A stretch of 64,000 bases of DNA from Puccinia triticina (lineage: Eukaryota; Basidiomycota; Pucciniomycetes; Pucciniales; Pucciniaceae). Below the pieces are notes generated by a model. It made no database searches and was not told the origin of the DNA. It saw only the letters and a list, made by a program, of their open reading frames with translations. The position numbers were made by a program, and so were the translations under genes. Location: assembly GCF_026914185.1 (NCBI RefSeq), contig NC_070558.1:8627501-8691500 (forward strand). Direction: 5' to 3'. Positions 23,124 to 33,159 of the stretch are shown one piece after another; the first letter of the stretch is position 1, and each line of letters opens with the position of its first letter.

Positions 23124-26100
23124 GCCTCCCGTGCTTCGAGTCGCAAGATGCGAAGCAGACCCCGGAATTTGAATGACCAATAGTTTTGCGAGTGACTTTC
23201 GAATGACTGTCCTCCCGGTTGGCTTGGTGAGAAAGTCAGCTGCATTTTTGGTAGTCTTGACGTAAATTGTGAGAATTAGACCGATCACAATGAGTTCTCG
23301 GACGAAGTGGAGTCTGATTGCCATATGCTTTGTGCGGAAGCCATTCTGCGACGTCTCACTCTTCGCCAGATCAATGGCTCCACGGTTGTCAATGTAGACC
23401 TTGAACCCAGTGCAGCTTCAGAGAATGAGGGTTTCCTCGCCGAGATTCGCAGCCCAGGCTAGTTCTTGGCCAAGGTCCGAGAGTGCCTTGTACTCTGCCT
23501 CCGTCGTGGAAAGAGACACCGTTGGTTGTTTCGACGACTTCCAGTTGATGAGGTGAGCGCCTGATTGGACAACAAAGCCTGTAGTTGATCGCCTGGTGTC
23601 GGGGCAATTGCCCCAGTCAGCGTCAACATAGGCTGTGACTTGCGAGTTTTCCTGCTTGACATATGTGAGGCCGATGGACTTGGTTCCGTTCAGGTACCGA
23701 AAGACTTGTACAGCAGCGTGATAGTGTTTGATGCCTGGTTTTTCCAGGTATTGAGACAAGGTGCTGACAGCAAAGGTGATGTCGGGCCGCGTAAGAATGC
23801 TCAGATAGCTGAGAGACCCTACCAGCGCACGGTAACTTACTCCAGTAGCCGCAAATGCCTGAAGTTCACTTTCTGACGCCTTCTTGAGATATTCCCGAGG
23901 GTTTAAAGGGCATGAGGCAGGATGGAGATGTTCAAGTCCGAACTCTTGCAGCTTTCTCTCGATGTATTGAGTTTTATTTATCTGCAGGCCATCCCGGAAT
24001 CGCTTGATGTTCATCCCCAAGAGAAATTCAGCCTTTCCCATGTACTTAATTTCAAATTCCGCTTCCATTTCTTGTTTGAAGACTTCAGGTTGCTTGCTTA
24101 TGATGACTAAGTCATCAACGTGGGCGAATATCCAGGTTGCCGGTTTGCCATTGCTAGCTGCACGCCAGAAGACGCATGGATCGGAAACAGCTGCTTTGAA
24201 GCCAAGAGAGAAGAGGTAGTTTGATAAACGCTTATACCAGACGAGTGGCGCCTGCCGAAGTCCGTAGATGGCCTTCTTTAGTTCCAGAACAGAGTTTGGC
24301 GGACAATCCAATCCCGGCGGCGGGAGGAGAGTGACCTTATCCTCCAAAGGGCAAGTTAGAAAGGCACTCCTAACATCAAGTTGATGTATCTCCAAGCCGT
24401 TGTTGACCGCGAAAGAGAGCAGAAAGCAAAGAGACGCGGGTTTGCCGGTAGGAGCGTATTTCGCCTCAAAGTTGAGGCCGTGCGTCTGTCGAAAAACTTG
24501 AGCGCATATCCGGGCTTTGAACTCGACTACTTGATTCTCTGAGCCGAGCTTCTTGCGGTACGCCCAGGTAGACGGAATAGGATCATCAGATTCAACCCTG
24601 ACACGGACTATCCAGACATTGTGCTTTCGCATGTTGTTGATCTCTTTTTCCTCAGCTTCTGCCCAATTTTGGCTTTTGGAGCACGCCATGGCTTGCTTGT
24701 GGCTTTTCGTCTCTATGGAGACAGTGACGGTATAAGCTTGCTTTCGTTCCCTCTTCCCGTTGAGAATGTTTCGGCTATCAATCCCGCCGATGATGGCTCT
24801 CGGAGGCAGTGCTTGATCATCGTCTGATTGGGGAGAGTGCAGTGCCTCATCATCGCTGTTCGGAGTTGTGGTATGTAGCTGCTTAAGAACGGCCTCCATC
24901 TGCCGCTCCTCTTCGTCACTTTCGAGATCTTCCTTGCTGCCTTCTAGTCCAGGGAGATCCTCCTCTTCCTCGAAGGGAAAATCAGCCTGCGCCGAGAAAT
25001 TCGGCATTTGATCATTGCTTGCGACAAGATGGCCCTGTCTGATGGATCCACAGGCAGGAAAGAAGCTTTCATCAAAATGAGCGTGCTTTGCTATGATGAC
25101 TTGCTTATCTTCAAGTCGGCAGATTTTGTAAGACGAGTAGTTGTTCTCGTACCTGACTAGCACACCTTCCCATGAGATGGGGTCGAATTTGTTGGTTCGA
25201 TGTTGCTTCGGTTTTACCACCCACACCCGACATCCGAAAGGCCGGAAGAAGTTCATGTTGGGTGCGGATTTGAAAAGCAACTCTACTGGACATTTCTTGC
25301 TTTTCAACAGCGAAGGCAAGCAGTTTGTTGTTGCGGTAGCCATTCGGACCGCTTCACCCCACCATTCGGGGGCTAGATTCGATTGCATAATCATGCAACG
25401 AGTCATTTTGATCAAGGTCCGATTCGCCCTCTCGGCTAGACCGTTGTTCTGGGGTGTATACGGTGGTGCAACATGGTGTTGAACACCCACTTCCTGCAGG
25501 AGTGATCCCAATGTCTTGTTGCAGAATTCTCCGCCTCCGTCCGTCACGAGCTTTTTCATGGTATGGCCGGTTTGTTTTTCAAAAAGTTTTCTGAAGTTTT
25601 TGATAGCTTCGACTGCCTGACTTTTTTCTTTGAGTATTACTGAATGAATGTATCCAGTGTATTGGTCGACCAGTGTAAGGAAGTATCGGGCTTGGCCGTT
25701 AGTTGGCGGCAAGATTGGGCCCACTAGATCACCATGAATGACTTCTAGTGGAGCGTTCAAGGGTTTGAAATGGCTCTTGCATGACAATCAAGCGGCTTTG
25801 CCCTGCATACATGCGGAGCATGCGTGAGTCTTGGTTAAATCGAGAGTGACTGGTATGGCAGTAGCGATTCTTGATGCGCAGGCGTGCCCGAGGCGGTTAT
25901 GCCATTTCACAAAGTCAGAGGGTGGATTTGTTGCTTCAGACAAGAGACCGACTGGAAGCAGATTTTCAGGGTCAAGGACCCCTTTGATCTCGAGGAGATC
26001 ATTGCTGACATCGACCGAGAAAGGTTGACCATCGTCGATTTTCACAGCGAATCCGTTGAGTCCTTGTTGTATCAGTGCTTGCGTTTTCATCAACTGCACA

Positions 26101-26735
26101 AACGAGACCAGGTTACGGGTGAGGGCCGGCACATAAAGTGCGTCTTTAAGCGTAAGAGTCCCTCCGTTGGCAAGAGGAAGGGTGGCTTCTCCTCGAGCTG
26201 TGGCGACTAGAGTTCCCGGACCACTACCCGTTAGAATATCAATCTTTACGGGGCTGGTCTGCTTGAAGTAGCCAAGAGCATTCAGCATGTGGTTGCTGGC
26301 CCCGGAATTGAGAATGGTGGTTTGCCGCCGGGTGCTCTTTGATTCTGATAGATAGCTGAAAGAAGGCCTGATGTTGTCGTCTGACGATGCTTCACTTTGT
26401 CGAGGCATGGTGTGGTACGACAATCCGCTTGCTGCTTTCTCCGCTTTTCTCTTTTCAAGAGCTTCCTGGTACTTCTTTGGGTGAAGTGTCCAGCAGTTTT
26501 CTTTGGTGTTATTCGAGGCTGGATTGTGCTTCTCGTTATAACATTTGATTGGGTTGTATGGCTTCTTCTTCTTGTTGGCGGTGTTGGCCACAAGTGCAGT
26601 TGTGGCTCCATTTGCCACGCTTGGGTCGGGTGCTTTCTGTTTATTAGATTTTTCAAATCTACCCACTTCTCTGAGACGGTTGATCACGAATTTGGGTTTT
26701 CCTAGCGCATTCAAGTCTCCGAATAGACTTTGCAT
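22983..26735 (-). pseudogene. Copia-2 pol (protease-integrase-RT-RNase H)
   Basis: One minus-strand frame broken by TGA at 25788-25790 and at about 23416-23418. Domains in order: degenerate knuckle (CYNEKHNPASNNTKENCW), protease motif ILNSGASNHML with Asn for the catalytic Asp, pre-integrase zinc region (KWHNRLGHA...HACSACMQGK), integrase core (VIHGDLVGP, VTDGGGEFCN, NGLAERANR; D-D-E intact), RT (AYRKKLGSENQVVEFKARIC, EIHQLDVRSAFLTC, AIYGLRQAPLVWYKRL, FAHVDDLVII with intact VDD), and RNase H (TAYVDADWGNCPDTRRSTTG, STTEAEYKALS). The C-terminus (ADFLTKP) is conserved copia sequence. The final ~47 codons lie in the 3' LTR. Confidence 0.85.
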
Positions 26736-26755
26736 GAGAAATGGCCTCTTTTTAG

Positions 26756-27241
26756 TTATGCGGCTGATGATGCTGCAGCAGACGACGAAGTCGGGACGAC
26801 CATGGAGAGCGAATCAAATTTCGCTAGACATTCTTCGATACCAGCGATGTATGCAGCCATATCGTCGTTAAACTGAGTATCCTCCCACTGAGCCCAGACT
26901 TCGTAGCTAGCCAAAATGGAATCTGAGGCATATACCGATTTGAACATCTGCCAAAGTTCATAGGGATTCTTCAAGTTATTTTTCTTAACGATTGTGTTGA
27001 AGACGCCATTGGTGAGATTTGAGCACAGTAGATTCGCGGCTCTTTGAGCTTTTGCTTTAGCTCTGGTGTTCATGTCCGGCAGTGGAGGCTTGTCAATGAA
27101 ACGTTCAAGATTGAACTCCGCTAAGGCCATGCGAATCTTTTTCTCCCATATTTCGAAGTTTTTGCCAGTCAACTTAGGCACTTTCATGGTCGGTTTTCCT
27201 CCAAGGCTAGAATCGCTCGATTCATTATCGGAGGTGGCCAT
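26756..27241 (-). pseudogene. Copia-2 gag
   Basis: ATG at 27241 (MATSDNESSDSS). Copia Gag signature LTGKNFEIWEKKIRMALAEF, then YELWQMFKSVYASDS and WAQWEDTQFNDDMAAYIAGI, which belong to the UBN2 capsid family. It ends at TAA 26756; the pol frame beginning at 26735 is out of register, so there is a frameshift between gag and pol. The spacing suggests an indel rather than a designed gap. Confidence 0.75.
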
Positions 27242-27301
27242 TTTACCGTCCTGCTCCTAGTTAGCTTGTAGTTGATAGGTTCTGAGGTAGCGTTTGAGTG
27301 T

Positions 27302-27315
27302 CGAGACTGTAAATC
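27302..27315 (-). promoter_or_regulatory. Copia-2 primer site matching tRNA-Tyr anticodon arm
   Basis: Directly at the inner edge of the 5' LTR the plus strand reads CGAGACTGTAAATC. The same 14 bases occur in the tRNA-Tyr-like primer site of Gypsy-2 (35612-35625), where they form the anticodon stem and CTGTAAA loop. Priming would need a tRNA 5' half ending near position 40, as Drosophila copia uses an initiator-Met half. Confidence 0.6.
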
Positions 27316-28085
27316 TGAAAGAACTCAAGCAACTAAGATTTATTTCTCTATCAGAATCTAAACATGATACTGTAGCGTAGAAACAAATAGAGAGAAAAGG
27401 TAGTTGAGAATTACCTAAGAGCAGGCGATAGGCCGCTCTCTACTGAGAATAATGAGAAATGAGAAGTGTAAGATGCGCCGGTATCGACTTGTGCCAGAGT
27501 GACCTGGGAAGCAATGTAGCGTATTAGCTTTTAGGCTCCTTGTTTCTCTGAGTGAGAGTCTCGTGCGTTCTTACACCCTTTTGCCTTTTTGGCCCTTAGG
27601 ATCCCTGCGATTATCTACTCGCGAAGCGGCTGAGGATTTCGGCTTTTCCTGCTAGAAGAATAAGCACGCTCCTTATCAACCTTTTACTTCTTTTGCTTAG
27701 CTCGGACAACGTTACTCACCAACTGTTTTCCTTTCTCTTTGAGTGGAGTCGGTTCGAGCGGTTTTTTCCTGAGAGTCTAAGTCTTTAGGGATAGTTTGGG
27801 TTTAGCATTTAGCCTTGTCTTTGAGTTTAAGCATCAGCTGCTCACCTTTGGTGTTAGCTGATATTCTTGCTCTTAAAGACTGGGAGCCAGGATTTTCCGC
27901 AAGCCTGAGTCTGCTGGTCGTTGGAGTTGAATCTGCAAAACATCAAAATGATGTGTCAGCTTTGCAACCCCGCGGAACCAGTTTTGGACTGCGGAGATGG
28001 TTCGCTTTGCTTACCATTTTCCGCAGCTAATGTAGATCCCGGCCGCTTTCCCAATTTATGGGAATGCGGCCGTTCACCTAGGCGT
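27316..28085 (-). repeat. Copia-2 5' LTR, larger part
   Basis: Matches 22343-23112 with one difference. Cut by Gypsy-2 after GCGT; the last 11 bases (GTAATCTCACA) are at 36494-36504. Confidence 0.93.
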
Positions 28086-28911
28086 TGTGGAACTCCGACC
28101 GGTGCTGGGCCGTCGGCAGTTACTGGAAGGGAATGTGCGCTGCTAGGCGCTGCCTTCGAGGTGGTCCAAGGGAGATTCTAGGATTCGAGTGACAGCGGAA
28201 GTTTTTGGGGGGGGATTTGTTATGAGACGACGGGGGGGTAGATTCCCGTCGGCGGTAATTTGTTTTGTTGAGGATCTGAGAGAAGCAGCCGGCGAACTGG
28301 GCCGGGAAACGTGATCTAAAAGAAGAGGGGAAAGGATCGGCGCAGGCTGAGAGGAATGACTCAGAAACCCCGCGAGTATATCTGAACTAGGATCAATAAG
28401 CTTTCTGATTCGAAGTGACGAGATGATCTGATAAAATTTGGGTTCAGACAAAGTCTCATGCCGTCCCCTCCGCCTAAGCTCCGAAGAACTTAAACTTCAG
28501 GGATGATGACAATCTTGTGACAGGTCATCACAACCACCCGCGCGCCTACGCGCGCGCCACAACTGAAAAGGAAAGGACACAACAACTAAAAGGCTAAGAA
28601 AAAAAAACCAACCCACCACACTCTAACCATCCAACGCGCGCAGTATGAAACAAAAGAGGAGACAACATGAAAGAAGAATTGAAACAACAAAGGAAGAAAA
28701 AGGAGGAGTAACAAACATCTAAGAAAATAAGATCAAGGGGCCAAAAGAAAGAAAATCCGCCGGAAGGAAGCCGCTGGTCCTGAAACACCTTGATGATTCC
28801 ACCGCGCGCGACGCGCGCTGATTGATCTTGAGGACCCGCGAGCTGATGTCTTGACATCTGAAAGCTTGAGAAATCCGCCGCGCCACGGGCACCACGTAAA
28901 TAGCCACCACA
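28086..28911 (-). repeat. Gypsy-2 3' LTR
   Basis: Plus-strand ends TGTGGAACTCCG and ATAGCCACCACA. Contains several CGCGCG-rich palindromes (28537-28557, 28801-28820). Aligns base for base with 35664-36489. Confidence 0.95.
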
Positions 28912-29046
28912 TCTCCACCACGCTTGCAGTCTGTCCCTAGACTGCTCCTCTTCCATCCGTGCACTAAAGAAAAGGAAAGAAAAGAAAAAAAAGAAGGGGG
29001 GAAGGATCCTAAAGACAAAAAGGGGAGAAAACCGGGCGCCGACGCA

Positions 29047-29145
29047 ATGCTCACGAGTGTGGCAAGAAGTAGGGTTTTGACGAATGACGGTAGTAGCTAC
29101 CCGGAAAGTGCATACCAGGAGAGGAACTTACTTCTGGTCAGGAAA
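29047..29145 (-). repeat. Gypsy-2 internal module, copy 1
   Basis: About 95 bp sharing GCTCACGAGTGTGG...GTAGGG and GGAACTTACTTCTG with copies at 32317-32413, 32713-32820 and 35343-35448. The stop of the integrase ORF (AAG TAA) lies in its donor-like AGAAGTAAGT end. The acceptor-like AG is lost in this copy. Confidence 0.7.
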
Positions 29146-30781
29146 GTCCTCACAAGAATAAAACCTTTTTACCTGATCCGCAGCGAAACGCCTTTTCAAC
29201 TCCGTGCCGTCGAGCTCCGCAAGAACATAGGAGCCGCCGGGAACCTGCTTCACGATGCGGTAGGGGCCGTTCCAGCGGTGGGCAAACAACTGCCCCCACT
29301 CCGTCTCCAAAGACCTGTTGAAGGCGAGCACTCGATCGCCAGGCTTGAGAGGTTCGCGAATTCTTGACGAGTGTTTCTCTTCCCAGTAGCGCAAGGAATC
29401 GCCGCGCGCGTCCGTCAGCTTCTTGTAAGCAATACCCCGCGTTTCTTCACTGCGTTCCAATTGACGGGAGCGCGCGACGAGAAGATCCGAGGTGTCCTCG
29501 ACTGCGTCCCAGTCGACGCCCAGATATGATTCGATCTCGAGGTCCAAGGGTAGCACCGCCCGCCGACCAAAGACTAGCTCATAAGGTGAATAGCCAGTTG
29601 TCCTCTTGGTAGAAATCCGATCGGAAAAAAGCACCAACGGTAGATACTTGCGACAGTTTTTACCGCTTTCGCCGGCCAACTTGACTAACGCAGACTTCAG
29701 GGGCCCATGCCCACGCTCGACCATACCCTGACCTTCCGGGTAATAAGGAGTTGAGACTCGGTGTTGCCCCGGTAACGCGCGAAGCATTTCCGCTAGCGCG
29801 CCACCGAATTCTGATCCGCCATCGGTGGAATAGGATCGCGCTAGCCCGTATCTCATGGTCCAATTTTCTTGAAGGAAGGCTGCCACCGCTTCTGACGTGA
29901 GTTTGTTAAGGATTTTCGCCTCCACCCAGCCGGTGAAGTCATCGCGCGCCACAATCAAAAACTTGGCTCCACTTGCCTTAAGATGTACCGCGTCCATCGC
30001 AACGCGCCCAAACACCGTAGACTCACCTGTTGGATAGCGTAGCTCCTGAGGGCGCCTTAGATCCTTTTTCTGGCATGGTTCACAGCTCCGGCACCAGCGC
30101 TCAACTGATTGCTGAAGTGATGGCCACCAGAACCGCTCGGAAACTCGCCGATAGGTCTCCGCCGTGCCTTGGTGTCCAAGGTCTTCATGGAGCTTCTCGA
30201 GAATAGAATCCTGTTTAGCCGGGATGGTGACCACAATGCGTGGCAGCGGACTACCCCGCTTCATGAGGCGACCAGCTTGCAAGAAGAAATCGACAGATCG
30301 CCGCTTCAGAGCGCGAAATTCCCGCGCTTCCATGCCCTCGGGCCGCGTCAGCGTAGCCAAAAAATCCTCCATGCTTCGCCAAAATCCCTCCTGATACCCG
30401 GAATAACCCGTGGTCGCATCAACAGCAAAGGAATGCAATGGGCGAACGTGGGGGGTGTCTTCGTCGAACACAGAGGAGGGGGGATCCGAATCACCATCGC
30501 CTTGAGGACGCCGTGAGAGCCCATCCGGAATAGTAAACGACTTGCCCGGCCGGTGAACAATATAAAACGAAAACAGATGGATGAACATTACCCAGCGCGT
30601 CATGGGGGCGTTAGGGAGACTAGGCGCATTAATCATTTGAATGAGAGATTGGGCGTCGACCTGAAGCTCGAAATGCTGGCCCCATAGGATCGTCTGGAGT
30701 TTCTTGAGGATGCGCGCAACACCACAAAGCTCGAGTTTTGATTGGGAATAGCGCGATTCCACGTCAGAAAAGAGGAGAGAT
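29128..30781 (-). pseudogene. Gypsy-2 RNase H-integrase block
   Basis: In frame with the RT ORF after a TAG (30784-30786 region). Starts in RNase H (ESRYSQSKLELCGVARILKKL, DAQSLIQMINAPS, VHRPGKSFTIPDGLSRRP), then the integrase zinc region (HQGTAETYRRVSERFWWPS...CRSCEPCQKKD) and core with first Asp in VAMDAVH, second in YSTDGGSEFGG, and Glu in GQGMVERGHG, all present. The C-terminal part (GPYRIVKQVPGGSYVLAELDG) is the usual gypsy SH3-like tail. No chromodomain. It ends in a TAA inside a repeated 95-bp module. Confidence 0.82.
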
Positions 30782-30783
30782 TC

Positions 30784-33159
30784 CTACAGAGCTGGGCGAT
30801 CCAGACCATTCGAGTCCTCCTGAAAGAGGACCGCCCCGACCGCCTGAAAGCTCGAGTTGACCGCTAGCTTGATCTTCCCTGCATTGAGTCCATAATTAAT
30901 CTTGACAAGCACAATGTCTTGTCCTACAATGCGCTTCAAATCCTCGAACACCTCCCCGCAATCCTCCGTCCAGACAAAATCCATGTCCTTGCGTGTCAGA
31001 CGGCGAAGCGGCAAACAAATCTGAGACAGATGGGGGATGAAGATTCTAACGTACACCACCACACCCAAAAATCCGCGCACCTCCGTCGCATTCACCGGAG
31101 TTGGCCAGGATAGAATTTTATTGATCTTGGTCTTCGCCATACGCCGGCCCTCTTTACAGACAACGTGGCCTACGATTTCCAGCGCCGGAACGCACGCTGC
31201 CAGCTTGGATGCCGAGACCGTGAGACCAGACTCTTTGATACAAAAAAAGATGCGCTTGAGGGTTTCCGCGTACTCCCAAATGAAACGACAAATCCCAGGA
31301 TGCCAACTCAAAGCTTCATTATTGTAATCCAAGGTCGGGCCCTTGATGCCCCCGTCGTCTATGAAGATGCCCGCATGATCCGGAATCTCGTCTTGAAGGA
31401 TCCAAACCATTTGAGCCTGGTACACCACAACAGAATTTGTTGCACCCTGCGGGAGTCTCGTCAGCTGGAAGCGTCCCAGCGGCGTGTCGAATGTCGTAAG
31501 AGGGCGGGAAATGGGATGCAGAGCGCGCTCATCATAGCCGCCCATAATATCCCCGAGACCGTAGCACGCACGCCCAGAGAAAGATTCTACGAATTCTTCC
31601 GTCGCCGGAGGTACTCCGGCGTCCTTAATGGTGACCTTGTTCAAGGGTTGCAAGTCGTGGACAATTCGCAGTTTGCCATTACTTTTGAGGACGCAAAACA
31701 CCGGGCTGGTGTAACTCGAGGTCAACTGCTCGTACAGGCCATTGCGCTCACGTTCCCGGACGATCTTAATGAACTCTTCCATCTTGGCAGCCGGGATGGG
31801 AATCTTCTTCTTCTGCCACGGCTTGTGCTCCACCACGGGAATTATGTAGGGGAGCCCATAAGATTCTTTGAGAAGGCCCCGCTGAGACTCGTTGAAAGCA
31901 ATGGCCGAGCCTCGCTCCGCTAGAACATTTTTGATCAGGTCCAACTCCGCAGGCCACAGCCATCCAGACGGTCCGAAATTGACCACCTGGAGACTCTCCT
32001 CTGTAACTCGACCACGCGGCACGAACGAACTAGCAAGAGATCTAGGGAGACCGCGATACGGGTCGCGGGACAAAGCGGGTCTTTGCAGCGGGGGATTGAG
32101 ACTCTGAGGCATTGGTTGATTCACGGGCTTGACCTTGCGCGCCACTGGTTTATATTTGGCGGCGAACGTGAGAAGCTCGCCCTTCTTCCATAAGTCGGCT
32201 AGATCCAGTTGAGCACGATTGCCGAGCCCTTGCTCCAGTAGCCTCCAAGTCCGGTGCTCCTTGACAGTTTCAAAAGCCGCTTTCTCTAAGAAGGAGGAAC
32301 CGAAAAAAAGCTTATGGCTCACGAGAGTGGCTGAAGTAGGGTTTTGAAGACGTGTAGATAGACCCTCAGAGGTGCAACTATGGATGGAACTTACTTCTGT
32401 TCCTCCAAGCCTCCGCGGAATACCAAATTCCTTCCAATCCGTCCGGGTCTCTGTTTTCAGAGATGATAGTTTCACCTCATCCCAGAGGATCTTTAGTTTT
32501 CCCTCGTCGCGGAGGCTCGGAAGTTTAGCCTCATTGCGGAGGGTCTCGAAAGACAGAACTAGATTAACCTCATTACGGAGGTCCACAATGGGCAGGACAA
32601 GTTTATTCTCGTTGCGGAGACGTGATTCCGTAGGTAGTTTATTCTCATTGCGGAGACGTGCCGAATGGGATGAAAAGCCACCTAGAACGGGAAGTAGGAT
32701 CGAAGAATGGGGGTGGCTCACGAGTGTGGCTGAAGTAGGGTTTTTGGCAACGAAGGTGGCATCTTGCCCGGAGGTGCATCTATGGAGAGAACTTACTTCT
32801 ATCTCTCCAGACCTCCACGAAAGCCCTGTTTCCTCCTTCCCGCCTGGTCCACGTCCAACGCGCGCCAATAATGAATCTTGAGATCTTGAGCTCGACGGGA
32901 AACTTGATGACAAAACTGATCGTGATTTACAGAATTCGAGATGAGTTTTGAAAAGGCTAGATGACCGAGAATCAAAGCTGAACGAAATGTTTTTAAATTT
33001 TTCAGGAGTTTTTAATTGTTTTTGGATTTGTTGATTTTGAGAAGATGATAAAGAAAAGAAAGAAGTCGGACTGTGAGACTCTGAATTAATAGTTGACTCC
33101 ACGACAGGACTGCGAGACTCTAGATTAAGTCCGCCGCTTTCCGAGACAACTTGATCTAT
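30784..33159 (-). CDS. Gypsy-2 reverse transcriptase ORF, -1 frame
   Basis: Open from the slippery site at 33159 to the TAG at 30784, about 790 codons and no stop. Residues 1-320 are a Ser-rich and repeat-bearing linker with two copies of a 95-bp module (EVSS.H.CTS...NPTSATLVSH) and a string of LRNE.KL repeats. RT follows: LTSSYTSPVFCVLKSNGKLR, VHDLQPLNKVTIKDAG, GRACYGLGDIMGGYDE, LTRLPQGATNS, FIDDGGIKGP (FIDD box intact), then WPTPVNATEVRGFLG and the start of RNase H. No ATG suits the N-terminus, which agrees with expression by frameshift from the protease ORF. Confidence 0.75.
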   Translation of the reverse strand: MDQVVSESGGLNLESRSPVVESTINSESHSPTSFFSLSSSQNQQIQKQLKTPEKFKNISFSFDSRSSSLFKTHLEFCKSRSVLSSSFPSSSRSQDSLLARVGRGPGGKEETGLSWRSGEIEVSSLHRCTSGQDATFVAKNPTSATLVSHPHSSILLPVLGGFSSHSARLRNENKLPTESRLRNENKLVLPIVDLRNEVNLVLSFETLRNEAKLPSLRDEGKLKILWDEVKLSSLKTETRTDWKEFGIPRRLGGTEVSSIHSCTSEGLSTRLQNPTSATLVSHKLFFGSSFLEKAAFETVKEHRTWRLLEQGLGNRAQLDLADLWKKGELLTFAAKYKPVARKVKPVNQPMPQSLNPPLQRPALSRDPYRGLPRSLASSFVPRGRVTEESLQVVNFGPSGWLWPAELDLIKNVLAERGSAIAFNESQRGLLKESYGLPYIIPVVEHKPWQKKKIPIPAAKMEEFIKIVRERERNGLYEQLTSSYTSPVFCVLKSNGKLRIVHDLQPLNKVTIKDAGVPPATEEFVESFSGRACYGLGDIMGGYDERALHPISRPLTTFDTPLGRFQLTRLPQGATNSVVVYQAQMVWILQDEIPDHAGIFIDDGGIKGPTLDYNNEALSWHPGICRFIWEYAETLKRIFFCIKESGLTVSASKLAACVPALEIVGHVVCKEGRRMAKTKINKILSWPTPVNATEVRGFLGVVVYVRIFIPHLSQICLPLRRLTRKDMDFVWTEDCGEVFEDLKRIVGQDIVLVKINYGLNAGKIKLAVNSSFQAVGAVLFQEDSNGLDRPAL
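32317..32413 (-). repeat. Gypsy-2 internal module, copy 2
   Basis: On the minus strand carries AGAAGTAAGTTCC near 32398-32386 and CTACTTCAG near 32340-32331, i.e. a donor and an acceptor 64 nt apart. It is also open in the RT frame, encoding EVSSIHSCTS...NPTSATLVSH. Confidence 0.7.
32500..32690 (-). repeat. Degenerate LRNE.KL-encoding repeats
   Basis: Five to seven copies of CTCCGCAACGAG-like units spaced 24-60 bp apart encode LRNENKL, LRNEVNL, LRNEAKL, LRDEGKL in the linker before RT. The variable spacing indicates repeat expansion. Confidence 0.7.
32713..32820 (-). repeat. Gypsy-2 internal module, copy 3
   Basis: Minus strand GTAAGTTCTCTCC (32796 downward) to CTACTTCAG (ending 32730), 67 nt apart. 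In frame in the RT ORF (EVSSLHRCTS...NPTSATLVSH). Confidence 0.7.

Noticed and set aside
31165..31923. 252-codon plus-strand ORF opposite the Gypsy-2 RT
   Set aside because: Antisense shadow of a conserved RT domain.
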